From Thalassobaculum_A sp040219215 (GTDB lineage Bacteria > Pseudomonadota > Alphaproteobacteria > Thalassobaculales > Thalassobaculaceae), in the NCBI RefSeq assembly GCF_040219215.1, contig NZ_JAVJSX010000031.1, positions 124,001-188,000 of the forward strand: a stretch of 64,000 nt of DNA, written 5' to 3'. The first letter of the stretch is position 1, and every line of letters begins with the position of its first letter. Positions 17,739 to 27,930 of this stretch are shown one piece after another. Under the pieces are notes generated by a model, which worked only from the letters and a program-made list of their open reading frames with translations, was not told where the DNA came from and made no database searches. The translations under genes were made by a program, and so were the position numbers.

Positions 17739-17902
17739 TCCAGGAGGAAGATTGGCGCCGGCGCAGCCACAGCCGGTCGCGGTCGGGGCCAGGCCAGATT
17801 CGAAAGGCAGCGTCGCTGTACGACTCAAGAGCAAGGTCGACTTGGGCAGGCCCGCCCGCCGGCCTCGTCTAAGACGTGAATCATCCTCCTTTCAGCTGTT
17901 TG

Positions 17903-17948
17903 GATCAACTCACCACCAGATTCGACCATGTTCTGCGGTGAGTTGGTC
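17903..17948. promoter_or_regulatory. 12-base-pair inverted repeat upstream of the cNMP-CPBP gene
   Basis: GATCAACTCACC at 17903-17914 pairs with GGTGAGTTGGTC at 17937-17948; eleven pairs are Watson-Crick and one is G-T. The 22-base spacer is not palindromic. It lies in the gap between divergent genes, about 85 bases before the ATG at 18034. It could be an operator for a dimeric regulator or an RNA hairpin in the leader. No regulator is identifiable nearby. Confidence 0.5.
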
Positions 17949-18033
17949 TAAGATCGCTCCGCTTGCCGTTAAGGTCCGGCGACCGGGCTTGCGCAAACCC
18001 GCCATTGTCTCACGCATTCAATCGACAGGTTCC

Positions 18034-19143
18034 ATGGCAGACACTCGCCCAACCATCGCCGAAGAGCTGCGCTCCAACCGCGCGTTCGAGCAGCTCAGCC
18101 CGAAAACCATCGACTCCATGGCGACGGTCTCCAGAAGGCTGGCTGTCTCCCCGGGCGACTTGATTGTCAGAGAAGGGGAGGAGAACTCGGATCTCTTCCT
18201 GTTCGTTGCAGGCACGGCGGTGGCGGTCAGGAACTCCGAGGACGGGGGCCTCGTCGTGCTCAACGCCATCGCGCCGGGCGACTGCATCGGGGAGCTGACG
18301 TTTCTTGGCGGCGGTCGCCGATCGGCATCCGTCCGAGCCGAGACCGAATGCGATGTCATCCAGATCCCGGCAGAGGCGCTCCAGTCCATTCCCGATGCGC
18401 CGGCGGTGATCGGTGATCTGAAGGGCGCCCTTGCCAGCGTTGTCGTCAATCGGGCGCGCTCCATGAGCGACGAAATGCTGGCTTCGCTACGACGGCAGCT
18501 GGAAATCAAGACAATCCAGAACCAGTTCGGCCACTTCCTGATTTTCACCATGGCGATGTTCCTGATCGCCACGGCGCTCTTCTACCTGGTGGCCGAGGAG
18601 TATGTTCAGAATGTCTATGACCCCGGTTTCTCCTGGCAGGCGGTCATCTTCCTCGCGGTGCCATGTCTTCTGATCATCAAGATCATGAAGATCCCGATGG
18701 CCGAACTTGGCATCAAGAGGGAAGGGCTGGCGCGTTCCCTCGGCGAGGCAGTCGCCATCTGTGTGGTGATCACGATACCGGCCTTGATCTATCTCTTTGC
18801 TTTCAAGCCCAGGTCGACGGCCAGCGAGTTCGGGGTAACCGTCGATGCTTTCTTCCTCGTTCAGTACTTCTTCCACACGATTTTTCAGGAAGTTGGATCG
18901 CGGGGACTTCTGCAGGGTCTTTTTCAGAAATTTCTGGATGATACCAAAGGGCACAAGGCAATTCTGCTGACCAGCACGGTGTTCGCTTCATTGCACCTGG
19001 CGTTTGGTATTGACGCGGTCATTATCACCTTCGTCGCCAGTATTGTTTTTGGGTATGTTTATCTGAGGCAGAAGAACTTGATCGGGGTCACGGTACTGCA
19101 CTACTGGCTCGGCGTTCTGGCGGCGACGATGGTTGCGTTCTAA
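18034..19143 (+). CDS. Cyclic-nucleotide-binding domain fused to CPBP-type membrane protease domain
   Basis: About 369 residues from ATG 18034; the frame is open far upstream but that part has no coding character. Residues 15-145 form a Crp-like cNMP-binding domain, with the phosphate-binding cassette IGELTFLGGGRRSASVRA (about 85-101). Residues 165-369 hold several membrane segments and the CPBP (Abi/CAAX-protease-like, Rce1-related) core: QEVGSRG at 285-291, F317-x3-H321 (FASLH) and H356. In the family the first motif is normally EExxxR; here the first Glu is Gln (Q285). The fold would let cAMP or cGMP control an intramembrane peptidase or a non-catalytic relative. It is an isolated gene; cellular target unknown. 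Confidence 0.85.
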   Translation: MADTRPTIAEELRSNRAFEQLSPKTIDSMATVSRRLAVSPGDLIVREGEENSDLFLFVAGTAVAVRNSEDGGLVVLNAIAPGDCIGELTFLGGGRRSASVRAETECDVIQIPAEALQSIPDAPAVIGDLKGALASVVVNRARSMSDEMLASLRRQLEIKTIQNQFGHFLIFTMAMFLIATALFYLVAEEYVQNVYDPGFSWQAVIFLAVPCLLIIKIMKIPMAELGIKREGLARSLGEAVAICVVITIPALIYLFAFKPRSTASEFGVTVDAFFLVQYFFHTIFQEVGSRGLLQGLFQKFLDDTKGHKAILLTSTVFASLHLAFGIDAVIITFVASIVFGYVYLRQKNLIGVTVLHYWLGVLAATMVAF

Positions 19144-19178
19144 GCAACGCCGGAGGCGGGTGCATGACGGCCGGTTGC

Positions 19179-19200
19179 CTGAGCGTCCGACAACGCTCAG
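19179..19200. terminator. Hairpin between convergent genes
   Basis: CTGAGCGT (19179-19186) and ACGCTCAG (19193-19200) form a perfect 8-base-pair stem with a 6-base loop, placed between the convergent stop codons of the cNMP-CPBP gene and the amidase gene. There is no T-tract, so it may be a weak bidirectional terminator or a transcript-end stabiliser. Confidence 0.45.
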
Positions 19201-19207
19201 TCAGCCC

Positions 19208-20707
19208 TTAGCGTTCCGCAAGACCCTTGTCCGGGGCCGCGGTAACAATGGATTTCAGAGCGGCTGTCGGCGTGGCCAGGAGGGCAGCGTCCGGGATCGG
19301 GCGGCCAAGGCCGGAAACACCGGCGAATGCCCGTTCCATCGCTTCGGAAGCATCCAGGAGCTCAATGTCGCCGCCGAACCGGCCGACCACCTGCAGGCCG
19401 AACGGCATCCCGTGGTCGTCCACGCCGCAGGGCAGCGCGATCGACGGGTTGGTCGCCAGGGTGATGACGTAGGTCAGTGCCAGCCAGTGGTAGTAGTTCT
19501 TCAGCGCCTCGCCTTCCAGCTCGGCGAGATAGAGTTCGCTCCACGGGAACGGCGACACCGGGGTGGTCGGGGCCATGACGAGGTCATAGTCCTGGAAGGT
19601 CTCCTGGAACCGGCGGAAGATGCGGGTCTGCTCGGCGTGTGCCCAGGCCGCGTCCGCCAGGGACATGGCCGCGCCGATCTCATAGTTCGCCCGGATGTTC
19701 GGCCCCAACTGTTCGCGGTCGCGCTCATAGATGTCGCGGTAGCGGGCCAGGAAGTTCTGGGCGCGCACGACGTCGAAGCAACGGTCGGCCTCGCCGAAGT
19801 CGAACGCGACCTCGTCGATGGTGAGAAACAGGTGCCGCATGGCATCCATGCGCTTCCGCATGACGGAGCGGATCTCGGAGCTGACGGGGCACTGACCGAA
19901 ATCGGTGGTCCAGGCCACCCGCAGCCGGCCGAGATCGGCGGGCCGGCTGGCGACGATCGCGTCGGGGTTAATGGGCTGGGACAACGGATCCCGGCTGTCG
20001 ACCCCGACCTGGGCGGCGAACAGCATCCGTGTGTCGGCAACGCTGCGGCCCATCGGCCCCAGCACCGAGATCGGTGTCCAGCCGAGCTGCCGGCCGTCCA
20101 TCGGGACCAGGCCGGGCGACGGCCGAAAACCGACCACGCCGCAGATCGCAGCCGGAATGCGCAGGGACCCGCCGGTGTCCGAGCCGGTGCAGATCGGCAG
20201 CATGTCGCAGGCCAGTGCCGCCGCCGAACCGCCGGACGAGCCGCCGGCAATCCGGGTCGGATTGAACGGGTTGCCGGTCGCTCCCCACACCGGATTGCGT
20301 GAGTTGGCGCCGGCTCCGAACTCCGGCACGTTGGTCTTGGTCGTGACGATTGCCCCGGCGGCCCGGACCAGCGCGACCTGCGCTGAATCCTTTGCCGGTA
20401 CATGGCTGCGGTACAGCGGCGAGCCGTGGGTGGTCAGCACGCCCTCGGTATCCTGCAGGTCCTTCACCCCGACCGGCAGGCCGTGTAGTCGTCCGAGTGC
20501 ATCGCCACGCAACACCGCTGCCTCGGCTGCCTTGGCTTCCTGCCGAGCGCGTCCGTAGGCTTTCGCGGCAATCGCGTTCACCGCCGGGTTGACCGCTTCG
20601 ATCCGCTCGATGCAGGCGTCGAGAAGCTCGACCGGCGAGATCTCCTTGGTGCCGATCCGGCGTCGCAACTCGACGGCCGACAACGCGGTCAGGGACGATG
20701 ATGTCAC
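19208..20707 (-). CDS. Amidase-signature family hydrolase
   Basis: About 499 residues, standard for the amidase-signature family (GatA/AtzF-like). The Ser-cisSer-Lys triad is visible: K82 in LPVGVKD, a serine of GGSSGGS (157/158), and the nucleophile S181 in GSDTGGSLRIPA. It hydrolyses carboxamides or amide bonds in the cytoplasm; which one is unknown. It is the last gene of a minus-strand run that starts with the dipeptide ABC transporter, about 20 bases downstream of the MlrC-type gene. The context suggests breakdown of an imported peptide or amide. It is not the GatA subunit, since no GatB or GatC neighbours exist. Confidence 0.9.
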   Translation of the reverse strand: MTSSSLTALSAVELRRRIGTKEISPVELLDACIERIEAVNPAVNAIAAKAYGRARQEAKAAEAAVLRGDALGRLHGLPVGVKDLQDTEGVLTTHGSPLYRSHVPAKDSAQVALVRAAGAIVTTKTNVPEFGAGANSRNPVWGATGNPFNPTRIAGGSSGGSAAALACDMLPICTGSDTGGSLRIPAAICGVVGFRPSPGLVPMDGRQLGWTPISVLGPMGRSVADTRMLFAAQVGVDSRDPLSQPINPDAIVASRPADLGRLRVAWTTDFGQCPVSSEIRSVMRKRMDAMRHLFLTIDEVAFDFGEADRCFDVVRAQNFLARYRDIYERDREQLGPNIRANYEIGAAMSLADAAWAHAEQTRIFRRFQETFQDYDLVMAPTTPVSPFPWSELYLAELEGEALKNYYHWLALTYVITLATNPSIALPCGVDDHGMPFGLQVVGRFGGDIELLDASEAMERAFAGVSGLGRPIPDAALLATPTAALKSIVTAAPDKGLAER

Positions 20708-20727
20708 GGCATTGGCCTCCGTCGGGG

Positions 20728-22197
20728 TCAGAAGATCAGGCCGGGCGAGGTTTCCGCGTCGAGCGGCCAGATGGGGCGCTGGATTTTGGTGTAGGTGAGC
20801 TTGGTGTAATCGCGGGCCAGGGGGGCATCGGATTCCACATAGATCACCTTCTTGGCGATCGGACCGAAGGCGGCCATGAAGTGGTTGGTCGACTTCACCA
20901 CCAGGAGCTTGCGGGTCAGCGGGTCGATGCCGAGGTTGGTGAACAGCTCCAGGCCGAGCGCCTGGGTGCGGTTGGTGATCAGGACGATGTCGATGCCGCC
21001 GATGCGAACGGCGGCACAGTCACCAAGGGTCACCTTGGTCGGCCCGAAACTCTGCCAGCAGTCGCGGGCGAGGGCCGTGACCTCGACCATGGCGTCGACC
21101 GGCTGTCCGGAGGCGGGTCCGATCTTGCCGCCGAACCGTAGCGGGAAGCGGGCTCCCAGTCCGGCGTCGAAGCACAGCTTGACCGCAATCGGGTCCCAGA
21201 TCGGGCCGATTGCCGCATCCTGAGCATCCGCTGCCATCAGTTCGCGCAGGATCGTGGTGTTGTCGGACGGCGCCCCGCCTCCAGCGTTGTCTGCCGGATC
21301 GGCGATGACCACCGGCGCGTCGTTGAAGTCGATACCGGTCCGTACGCCGACGCCGGGGCTGAAGAATTCCGGCATGGTCTTGCCACGCATCGACACGAAC
21401 TCTTCGCCGAGCCGGGTCGCCAGCGCGTCGGCCTTGGTCTTGTCGCCGTCCGCCACCACCAGGATCCGCCCGGTGAGTTCTGCGACATCGGCATAGGGGA
21501 AGCAGTGGATCGCCGACACCGACAGAATGCCGTCCTTGCCTTCCAGCGCCATCATCCGGTCGACGAAGCCACGCATCAGCGGAAGCGTCGTTGGGTAGCT
21601 GCCGATCTGGCGGCAGTCGTACAGCGACATCACCGGCTTGACCTCGCCGCGCAGGGTCCGCAGCACGAGCGTCAGCAGATCCTCCGCCCGGTCGACCACG
21701 TCGGTGTGCGGGAACTCCTTGTAGCAGATGATGATGTCGGCGTTGCGCACCCGCTTCAGGGTCATGTGGCAGTGCGGATCGTACTCCACGCCGATCACGC
21801 ATTTCGGCCCGACGATCGCGCGCGCTCGCTCCAGGAGGTCGCCCTCGACGTCGTCATAGCCGTGCGCGACCATCGCCCCGTGCAAGCCGAACAGGATGCC
21901 GTCGAGAGGCAGTGCGGCGCGCAGCTGGTCCAGCACTTCGTCACGCATGAACTCGTAGTCGGCGCGGTTGACGCTGCCGGCCGGGCTGGCTGCAAAGCAG
22001 CTGCCCTCGATCAAGGTGAAGCCTTCGGCTGCGGCGCGCTGGCGAGCCACGAACAGCGGGGCCGTGCACATGCGCGGGGCGTCCTCGGGATGCTCGCCAG
22101 GCCGCAGGAACACGCTCTCCTTGAAGCCGTCGATGCTGGTCGGCAGTGGCGAGAAGGTGTTGGTTTCGGTCGCGATGGTCGCTGAAAACAGGCGCAT
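20728..22197 (-). CDS. MlrC-type M81 family metallopeptidase
   Basis: About 489 residues, close to MlrC length. It begins RLFSATIATETNTFSPLPTS, the conserved N-terminal signature of the M81 / DUF1485 family. Likely zinc ligands are in FGLHGAMVAHGYDDVEGD and GVEYDPHCHMT (Asp/His), with a later NAGGGAPSDNTTIL segment typical of the family. MlrC was named for the last step of microcystin peptide breakdown, but homologues are widespread in peptide-catabolic loci. Here it sits between the amidase and the Dpp transporter, so hydrolysis of a small peptide or amide taken up by that transporter is likely. Microcystin as substrate is not implied. Confidence 0.9.
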   Translation of the reverse strand: MRLFSATIATETNTFSPLPTSIDGFKESVFLRPGEHPEDAPRMCTAPLFVARQRAAAEGFTLIEGSCFAASPAGSVNRADYEFMRDEVLDQLRAALPLDGILFGLHGAMVAHGYDDVEGDLLERARAIVGPKCVIGVEYDPHCHMTLKRVRNADIIICYKEFPHTDVVDRAEDLLTLVLRTLRGEVKPVMSLYDCRQIGSYPTTLPLMRGFVDRMMALEGKDGILSVSAIHCFPYADVAELTGRILVVADGDKTKADALATRLGEEFVSMRGKTMPEFFSPGVGVRTGIDFNDAPVVIADPADNAGGGAPSDNTTILRELMAADAQDAAIGPIWDPIAVKLCFDAGLGARFPLRFGGKIGPASGQPVDAMVEVTALARDCWQSFGPTKVTLGDCAAVRIGGIDIVLITNRTQALGLELFTNLGIDPLTRKLLVVKSTNHFMAAFGPIAKKVIYVESDAPLARDYTKLTYTKIQRPIWPLDAETSPGLIF

Positions 22198-22239
22198 GGG
22201 GGGCTCCGGTAGGACTGGAGGACGTGACTGCGGCGCGTG

Positions 22240-23264
<1,025 letters not shown>

Positions 23265-23268
<4 letters not shown>

Positions 23269-24314
23269 TTCGGCGTCGCCGCGACACGCGCGGCCTCCCA
23301 GCAGGCGGCAATGTGGGCTGGACCCTGGGTCTGCAGAACGGGAGTTTCGAGGGAACAGCGGTCGACGGCAAAGCTGCACCGTGGGGCGAACGCGCACCCC
23401 TGGATCTCCTCGCGCAGAGACGGGACGATCCCGGCGATCTCCTGCAGTCGGCCACGGGATGTGATCCTGCGACCGAGTGTCGAGCGACGCGGGATCGAGT
23501 TCATCAGGCCGCGGGTGTAGGGATGGACGGGATTGCGGAACAGTTCCTCAACCGACGCCTCTTCGACCTTCCGGCCGGCGTACATGACGATCGCCCGCTG
23601 CGCGGTCTCGGCGACGACGCCCAGGTCGTGGGTGATCAGCACGATGGCAGTTCCGAGACGCTCCTTGAGTTCGAGCATGAGGTTCAGGATCTGTGCCTGG
23701 ATCGTGACGTCGAGCGCCGTGGTCGGTTCGTCGGCGATCAGCAGCTTCGGGTTGCAGGCCAGTGCAATGGCGATCATGACGCGCTGGCGCATGCCGCCGG
23801 ACAGTTGGTGCGGGTATTCGCCGGCGCGTTGCCGAGGGTCGGCGATCTTGACCACCGACAGCATCTCAACCGCCTGGTTCCAGGCGGCATCCCGGCCGAG
23901 TTTCTGATGGATCCGCAACGACTCCGCGATCTGCGCGCCGACCGTCACGACCGGGTTCAGCGACGTCATCGGTTCCTGGAAGATCATCGACATGCGGTTC
24001 CCGCGGATGCGGCGCATCTCGCTCTCGGGCAGGGTCGTCAGTTCCTCGCCCTCGAAGCGGATCGATCCGCCGACGATGCGACCGACGCCGTCGGGGAGGA
24101 GGCGCATGGCCGACAGTGCGGTTACGCTCTTGCCGCAGCCCGACTCACCGACAATGCAGAGGGTCTCGCCACGTCGGACGTCGAACGACACTCCATCGAC
24201 GGCGCGGACCACCCCATCCCGCGTGAAGAACCGAGTCTGCAGGTCGCGCACCGAAAGGATGACGTCCGGGTCGGACGTCACGGCGGAGGCTTTGCTCGAG
24301 GTTGAACTATCCAC
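23265..24314 (-). CDS. dppD: Peptide ABC transporter ATP-binding protein (DppD/OppD)
   Basis: About 349 residues. Walker A is GESGCGKSVTALS, the signature motif LSGGMRQRVMIAIAL, and Walker B LLIADEPTTALD. The Q-loop region RMSMIFQEPMTSLNP is also clear. The C-terminal extension with CAFAPRCSFAVDRC is typical of oligopeptide/dipeptide ATPases. It is six bases from dppC and overlaps dppF by four bases. It forms a heterodimer with DppF on the cytoplasmic side of the permease. Confidence 0.94.
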
Positions 24315-24320
24315 GGCGTC

Positions 24321-25184
24321 TCACATGCGTCGGGCGATGCGGGGATCGAGGGTGTCGCGCAGACCGTCGCCCATGAGGTTGATCGCCAGCACCGTGATGG
24401 CCAGCATCACCCCTGGGAAAAAGATGATCCACGGTGCGATCTGGAAGTAGGTGCGGCCGAGCGAGATGACGTTGCCCCAGCTGGGTATCTCCGGCGGGGT
24501 TCCGGCGCCCAGGAACGACAGTCCGGCCTCGGTCAGGATCGCCGACGCGCAGGCGTAGGTTGCCTGAACGATCAGCGGAGCCAATGTGTTCGGCAGGATG
24601 TGGCGGGTCATGATGGTTCTGGTGCGGGTGCCGCTGGCAATCGCCGCCTCGATGTATGGCAGGCCGCGGACCTGCAGGACCACGCTGCGTACCAGCCGGA
24701 CGACCCGCGGAATCTCCGGGATCGAGATCGCGATGATCACGATGGTCAAGCTGGCCTTCATCAGCGTGATCAGGGCAATAGCGAGCAGGATCGGCGGAAT
24801 CGCCATCAGCCCATCCATCACGCGCATGACAACGTTGTCGACCTTCCTGAAGTAGCCGCACAGCACGCCGATGAACAGGCCGGCGACCGTGGCGATCGTC
24901 GCCACCGAAATGCCGACAGCGAGCGAGATCCGGGCGCCGTAGACGACACGGCTGTAGACGTCGCGCCCGAACTCGTCGGTCCCGAACAGGAACTCTGCCG
25001 ACGGTCGACGCAGCCGCTCGAGCGGATCGAAGCCGAGAGGGTCGTCGGCGATCCAGGGGGCAATCAGCGCCAGCGTCGCGAGGAGCCCGAGAATGAAGGC
25101 ACCGATGACGATGGTCGGGTTCCGCCGGATCCAGTCGAACCGCCGGACGCTTGCGGGAGGGGCGGCCTCTGCGAATGTTGCCAT
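24321..25184 (-). CDS. dppC: Peptide ABC transporter permease (DppC/OppC)
   Basis: About 287 residues with five to six membrane segments. The N-terminal cytoplasmic tail and first helix (RRNPTIVIGAFILGLLATLALIAP) are typical of DppC. The region DEFGRDVYSRVVYGARISL is conserved in OppC/DppC. The EAA coupling-helix motif, which contacts the ATPases, is EAAIASGTRTRTIMTRHILPN. It pairs with DppB to form the pore. It lies ten bases from dppB in the same operon. Confidence 0.94.
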   Translation of the reverse strand: MATFAEAAPPASVRRFDWIRRNPTIVIGAFILGLLATLALIAPWIADDPLGFDPLERLRRPSAEFLFGTDEFGRDVYSRVVYGARISLAVGISVATIATVAGLFIGVLCGYFRKVDNVVMRVMDGLMAIPPILLAIALITLMKASLTIVIIAISIPEIPRVVRLVRSVVLQVRGLPYIEAAIASGTRTRTIMTRHILPNTLAPLIVQATYACASAILTEAGLSFLGAGTPPEIPSWGNVISLGRTYFQIAPWIIFFPGVMLAITVLAINLMGDGLRDTLDPRIARRM

Positions 25185-25194
25185 CGTTCCCCTC

Positions 25195-26136
25195 CTAGTA
25201 CCGGATGCGAGGGTCGAAGAAGGTGTAGCTGATGTCGATGAGCAGATTCACCAGCACCTTCACGGCCGCGAACAGGATGATCAGCCCCTGGACGATCGGA
25301 TAGTCGCGCTTGAGGATCGCATCGACGGTCAGCCGACCGAGGCCCGGAATGTTGAACACCGTCTCGGTCAGCACGACGCCGGAGATCAGCAGGGTCAGGC
25401 CGATACCGATCACCGTGACGATGGGCACGGCCGCGTTCTTCAGGGCGTGGTGAAGCAGCACGCCGGGTGTCGCGACGCCTTTGGCTCGCGCGGTGCGAAT
25501 GTAATCCTCCGAGAGCACCTCCAGCATGCTCGCCCGGGTGATCCGGGCGATGAGCGCGGTGTAGACCATGCCCAGGGCAATCGCCGGCAAGGTGATCGAC
25601 CGCAGAGTCTGCCAAGCGCCTTGCGACAGCGGTTTGTACCCCTGTACCGGCAGCCAGCGCAGCTCGATGGCGAAGACGTAAATCAGCAGGTAGCCGACCA
25701 GGAACACCGGGACTGCGAAACCCAGGACCGAGAAGCCCATCACCACCCGGTCGACCACAGTCCTCGCCTTCCAGGCAGCGATCACGCCCATCGGAATGGC
25801 GACGGTGATGGCAACCACCAGGGTCGAGACCGCCAGGACCAGCGATGGCTCCAGACGCTGCTTGACCAGGGTCATGACCGGCAGGTTGGAGAAGATCGAC
25901 GTGCCGAGATCGCCCTTCAGCAGGTTCACGACGTAGATGCCGAACTGCTCCCAGATCGGCCGGTCGAGGCCGAGCTTCCGGCGAACCCCCTCGATGTCGG
26001 CGGGCGAGGCGTCATCGCCGGCGATCACAGCCGCCGGATCGCCCGGCGTCAGGTGCAGGAGCAGGAATACGAACAATGCGACGACGATCATGACCGGGAT
26101 CGTCGCCAGCAGCCGCCGAACGATGTAGGCGGTCAT
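25195..26136 (-). CDS. dppB: Peptide ABC transporter permease (DppB/OppB)
   Basis: About 313 residues, six membrane segments. The start, MTAYIVRRLLATIPVMIVVALFVFLL, is the hallmark DppB N-terminus, followed by LHLTPGDPAAVIAG. The EAA-type coupling segment is DYIRTARAKGVATPGVLLHH. The C-terminal LVNLLIDISYTFFDPRIRY is highly conserved in DppB. It forms the pore with DppC. It follows dppA after a 144-base gap that contains a strong hairpin, so the stoichiometric excess of DppA can be set at the RNA level. Confidence 0.95.
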   Translation of the reverse strand: MTAYIVRRLLATIPVMIVVALFVFLLLHLTPGDPAAVIAGDDASPADIEGVRRKLGLDRPIWEQFGIYVVNLLKGDLGTSIFSNLPVMTLVKQRLEPSLVLAVSTLVVAITVAIPMGVIAAWKARTVVDRVVMGFSVLGFAVPVFLVGYLLIYVFAIELRWLPVQGYKPLSQGAWQTLRSITLPAIALGMVYTALIARITRASMLEVLSEDYIRTARAKGVATPGVLLHHALKNAAVPIVTVIGIGLTLLISGVVLTETVFNIPGLGRLTVDAILKRDYPIVQGLIILFAAVKVLVNLLIDISYTFFDPRIRY

Positions 26137-26241
26137 CGATCACCCTCGTGGCCCGTCAAGCGCATGTGTGCCGCCTCGTTGAGGTGCAGTAGAGGGCTTC
26201 GGCCCAGGCTTCGGACCGATGCATGTCATCCGCGAATGGCT

Positions 26242-26267
26242 GCCGGGCCGGCTCGTGCCGGCCCGGC
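26242..26267 (-). terminator. Strong hairpin between dppA and dppB
   Basis: GCCGGGCCGGC (26242-26252) and GCCGGCCCGGC (26257-26267) form a perfect 11-base-pair GC stem with a four-base TCGT loop. It starts just past the dppA stop codon and precedes dppB. There is no T-tract, so it is more likely a transcript stabiliser or partial terminator that raises dppA mRNA over the permease genes. Confidence 0.6.
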
Positions 26268-26280
26268 AATCCGAAGGCGG

Positions 26281-27885
26281 TTACTTCTTCTCGATGTTCC
26301 ACATCGGCGGAACCGACGGTACCGACAGCACGCCGGAGATCAGGTCCGAGCGGTATGCCACCGGATTGCGCCACTGCGCGAACGAGATGTAGGGAACCTG
26401 GTCATAGGCTCGCTTGGACAACTCGACCGCCAACCGCTTGCGGGTCTCGAGATCCGGCGCGAACGCCCATTCCTTGCGCAGGTCCTCGAACACCGAGTCA
26501 CAGGGCCAACCGAACCACGCCTTGTCGCAACCCATGCCGATCGAGGTATGGGTGATCGGGTTTGACGACGTCAGCACCGTGGTGCCGGTGATGAAGATGT
26601 TCCATCCGCCGGCCGACGGCACTTCCTTCTTGGCGCGCCGGGCCACCACCGAGCCCCAGTCCATCGCCTGGACGTCGAGGTTCAGGAAGCCGGCCTTCCG
26701 CAGTTGCTGGATCATCACCAGGTTGGCCGGATTGATGTAGGCGTGGTCGGTGGCGTGCAGGATGGTGATCGGCTCGCCGTTGTAGCCGGCTTCCTTGAAG
26801 AGCTGCTCGGCCTTCTTGTAGTCCTTCGGCCCGCTGTACGGCTCGCTGCCGGCCGTCGTCTCCATCGCGACACCGCAGCCGAAGTACGAGTAGCAGAGGG
26901 TCTGCAGCTTCGGATCGGCGGCGATGGTGTTCAGATAGTCGGCATTGTTGATGAGGTAGTACATCGCCTGCCGCGCCTTCACGTTGTTGAACGGCGGGTG
27001 CAGGTGGTTGAGCTGCAGGATGCCCATCGTGCCGGCGGCCGGATGAACCTCGAGCTTGATGTCGGGGTTGGCCTCCAGCAGGGACAGGAAGTCAGGCTTG
27101 GGGTTCTCCAGGTAGTCGATCTCGCCGGCCATCAGGGCCGACTGGGCGGTCTGCGGATCGGACATCCAGATGAACTCGACCCGGTCCACCTTCACGACCT
27201 TGCCACCGGCGTGACCGGATGCCGGCTCCTTGCGCGGCACATAGTCCTTGAACTTGACGTAGACCGTCTTGTTGCCCGGGACCCACTCGTCACGCTTGAA
27301 CATGAACGGTCCCGAGCCGACCACTTCCTTGATCTGCTCGAAGGGGTCGACCATGGCCTCGGCCTCACGCATCACGAACGGGATGCTGGTGCCGGTCTTG
27401 GCGAGGGTGTCGATCAGCAGGCCGTAGGGTTCGCTCAGCACCCACTCGAAGGTCTTGTCGTCCTTTGCAGTGAGCGACGCGGTGTAGTTCATCAATTGCT
27501 TGCCGGCGCCGTCGCGCTTGCCCCAGCGGTTCATCGAGGCGACCACGTCCTTTGCCGTGACGGACGTTCCATCGTGGAACTTCAGCCCGTCACGCAGCTT
27601 GAAGGTGTAGGTCTTGCGATCGTCGCTGACGGTCCAGGTGTCGACCATCTGCGGCTGCGGCTGCAGGTCGGCATCGCTGGAGAACAGCGTGTCGTAGATC
27701 ATCAGTCCGTGGATGCCGGCGATCGTCTGCGTGGTCCAGAACGGATCAAGCGTCCGGACGTCCGCGTGCATGACGGCGCGAAGAACCTTTTCTTGGGCCA
27801 GCGCCTGCAGGGACCCGAAAGCTGCGGTCGCCGTTAGAAGCGCAACAGCCAACCTCAAGCCCGACCGTCTCATGCGAGTGAGCAT
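26281..27885 (-). CDS. dppA: Peptide ABC transporter substrate-binding protein (SBP family 5)
   Basis: About 534 residues, normal for family 5 solute-binding proteins. A signal peptide is present (RLAVALLTATAAFGSLQALAQ), so the protein is periplasmic. The family signature is DDRKTYTFKLRDGLKFHDGTSVTA. LRAVMHADVRTLDPFWTTQT begins the mature protein. It captures the substrate and delivers it to DppBC. GGGAG stands six bases upstream of the ATG at 27885. It is the first gene of the dpp-MlrC-amidase run. DppA homologues bind dipeptides, oligopeptides, nickel or glutathione, so the ligand stays open. Confidence 0.93.
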   Translation of the reverse strand: MLTRMRRSGLRLAVALLTATAAFGSLQALAQEKVLRAVMHADVRTLDPFWTTQTIAGIHGLMIYDTLFSSDADLQPQPQMVDTWTVSDDRKTYTFKLRDGLKFHDGTSVTAKDVVASMNRWGKRDGAGKQLMNYTASLTAKDDKTFEWVLSEPYGLLIDTLAKTGTSIPFVMREAEAMVDPFEQIKEVVGSGPFMFKRDEWVPGNKTVYVKFKDYVPRKEPASGHAGGKVVKVDRVEFIWMSDPQTAQSALMAGEIDYLENPKPDFLSLLEANPDIKLEVHPAAGTMGILQLNHLHPPFNNVKARQAMYYLINNADYLNTIAADPKLQTLCYSYFGCGVAMETTAGSEPYSGPKDYKKAEQLFKEAGYNGEPITILHATDHAYINPANLVMIQQLRKAGFLNLDVQAMDWGSVVARRAKKEVPSAGGWNIFITGTTVLTSSNPITHTSIGMGCDKAWFGWPCDSVFEDLRKEWAFAPDLETRKRLAVELSKRAYDQVPYISFAQWRNPVAYRSDLISGVLSVPSVPPMWNIEKK

Positions 27886-27902
27886 ACTCGTCTCCCGTTG
27901 CT

Positions 27903-27930
27903 GTTATAACGGCGGTCAGGCTGCCACCAA
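27903..27930 (-). promoter_or_regulatory. Possible dppA promoter
   Basis: Read on the minus strand, TTGGTG (27930-27925) and TATAAC (27908-27903) are separated by 16 bases, upstream of dppA. The implied leader is very short (about ten bases), just enough for the GGGAG ribosome-binding site. The match is modest and I rate it as a candidate only. Confidence 0.3.

Noticed and set aside
17695..18033. N-terminal extension of the cNMP-CPBP frame
   Set aside because: It overlaps the radical SAM start, contains the 12-base-pair inverted repeat and lacks protein motifs. The ATG at 18034 fits the domain edge.
20728..22197. Microcystin degradation as the role of the MlrC-type gene
   Set aside because: mlrA, mlrB and mlrD are missing and MlrC homologues are widespread in peptide-catabolic loci.
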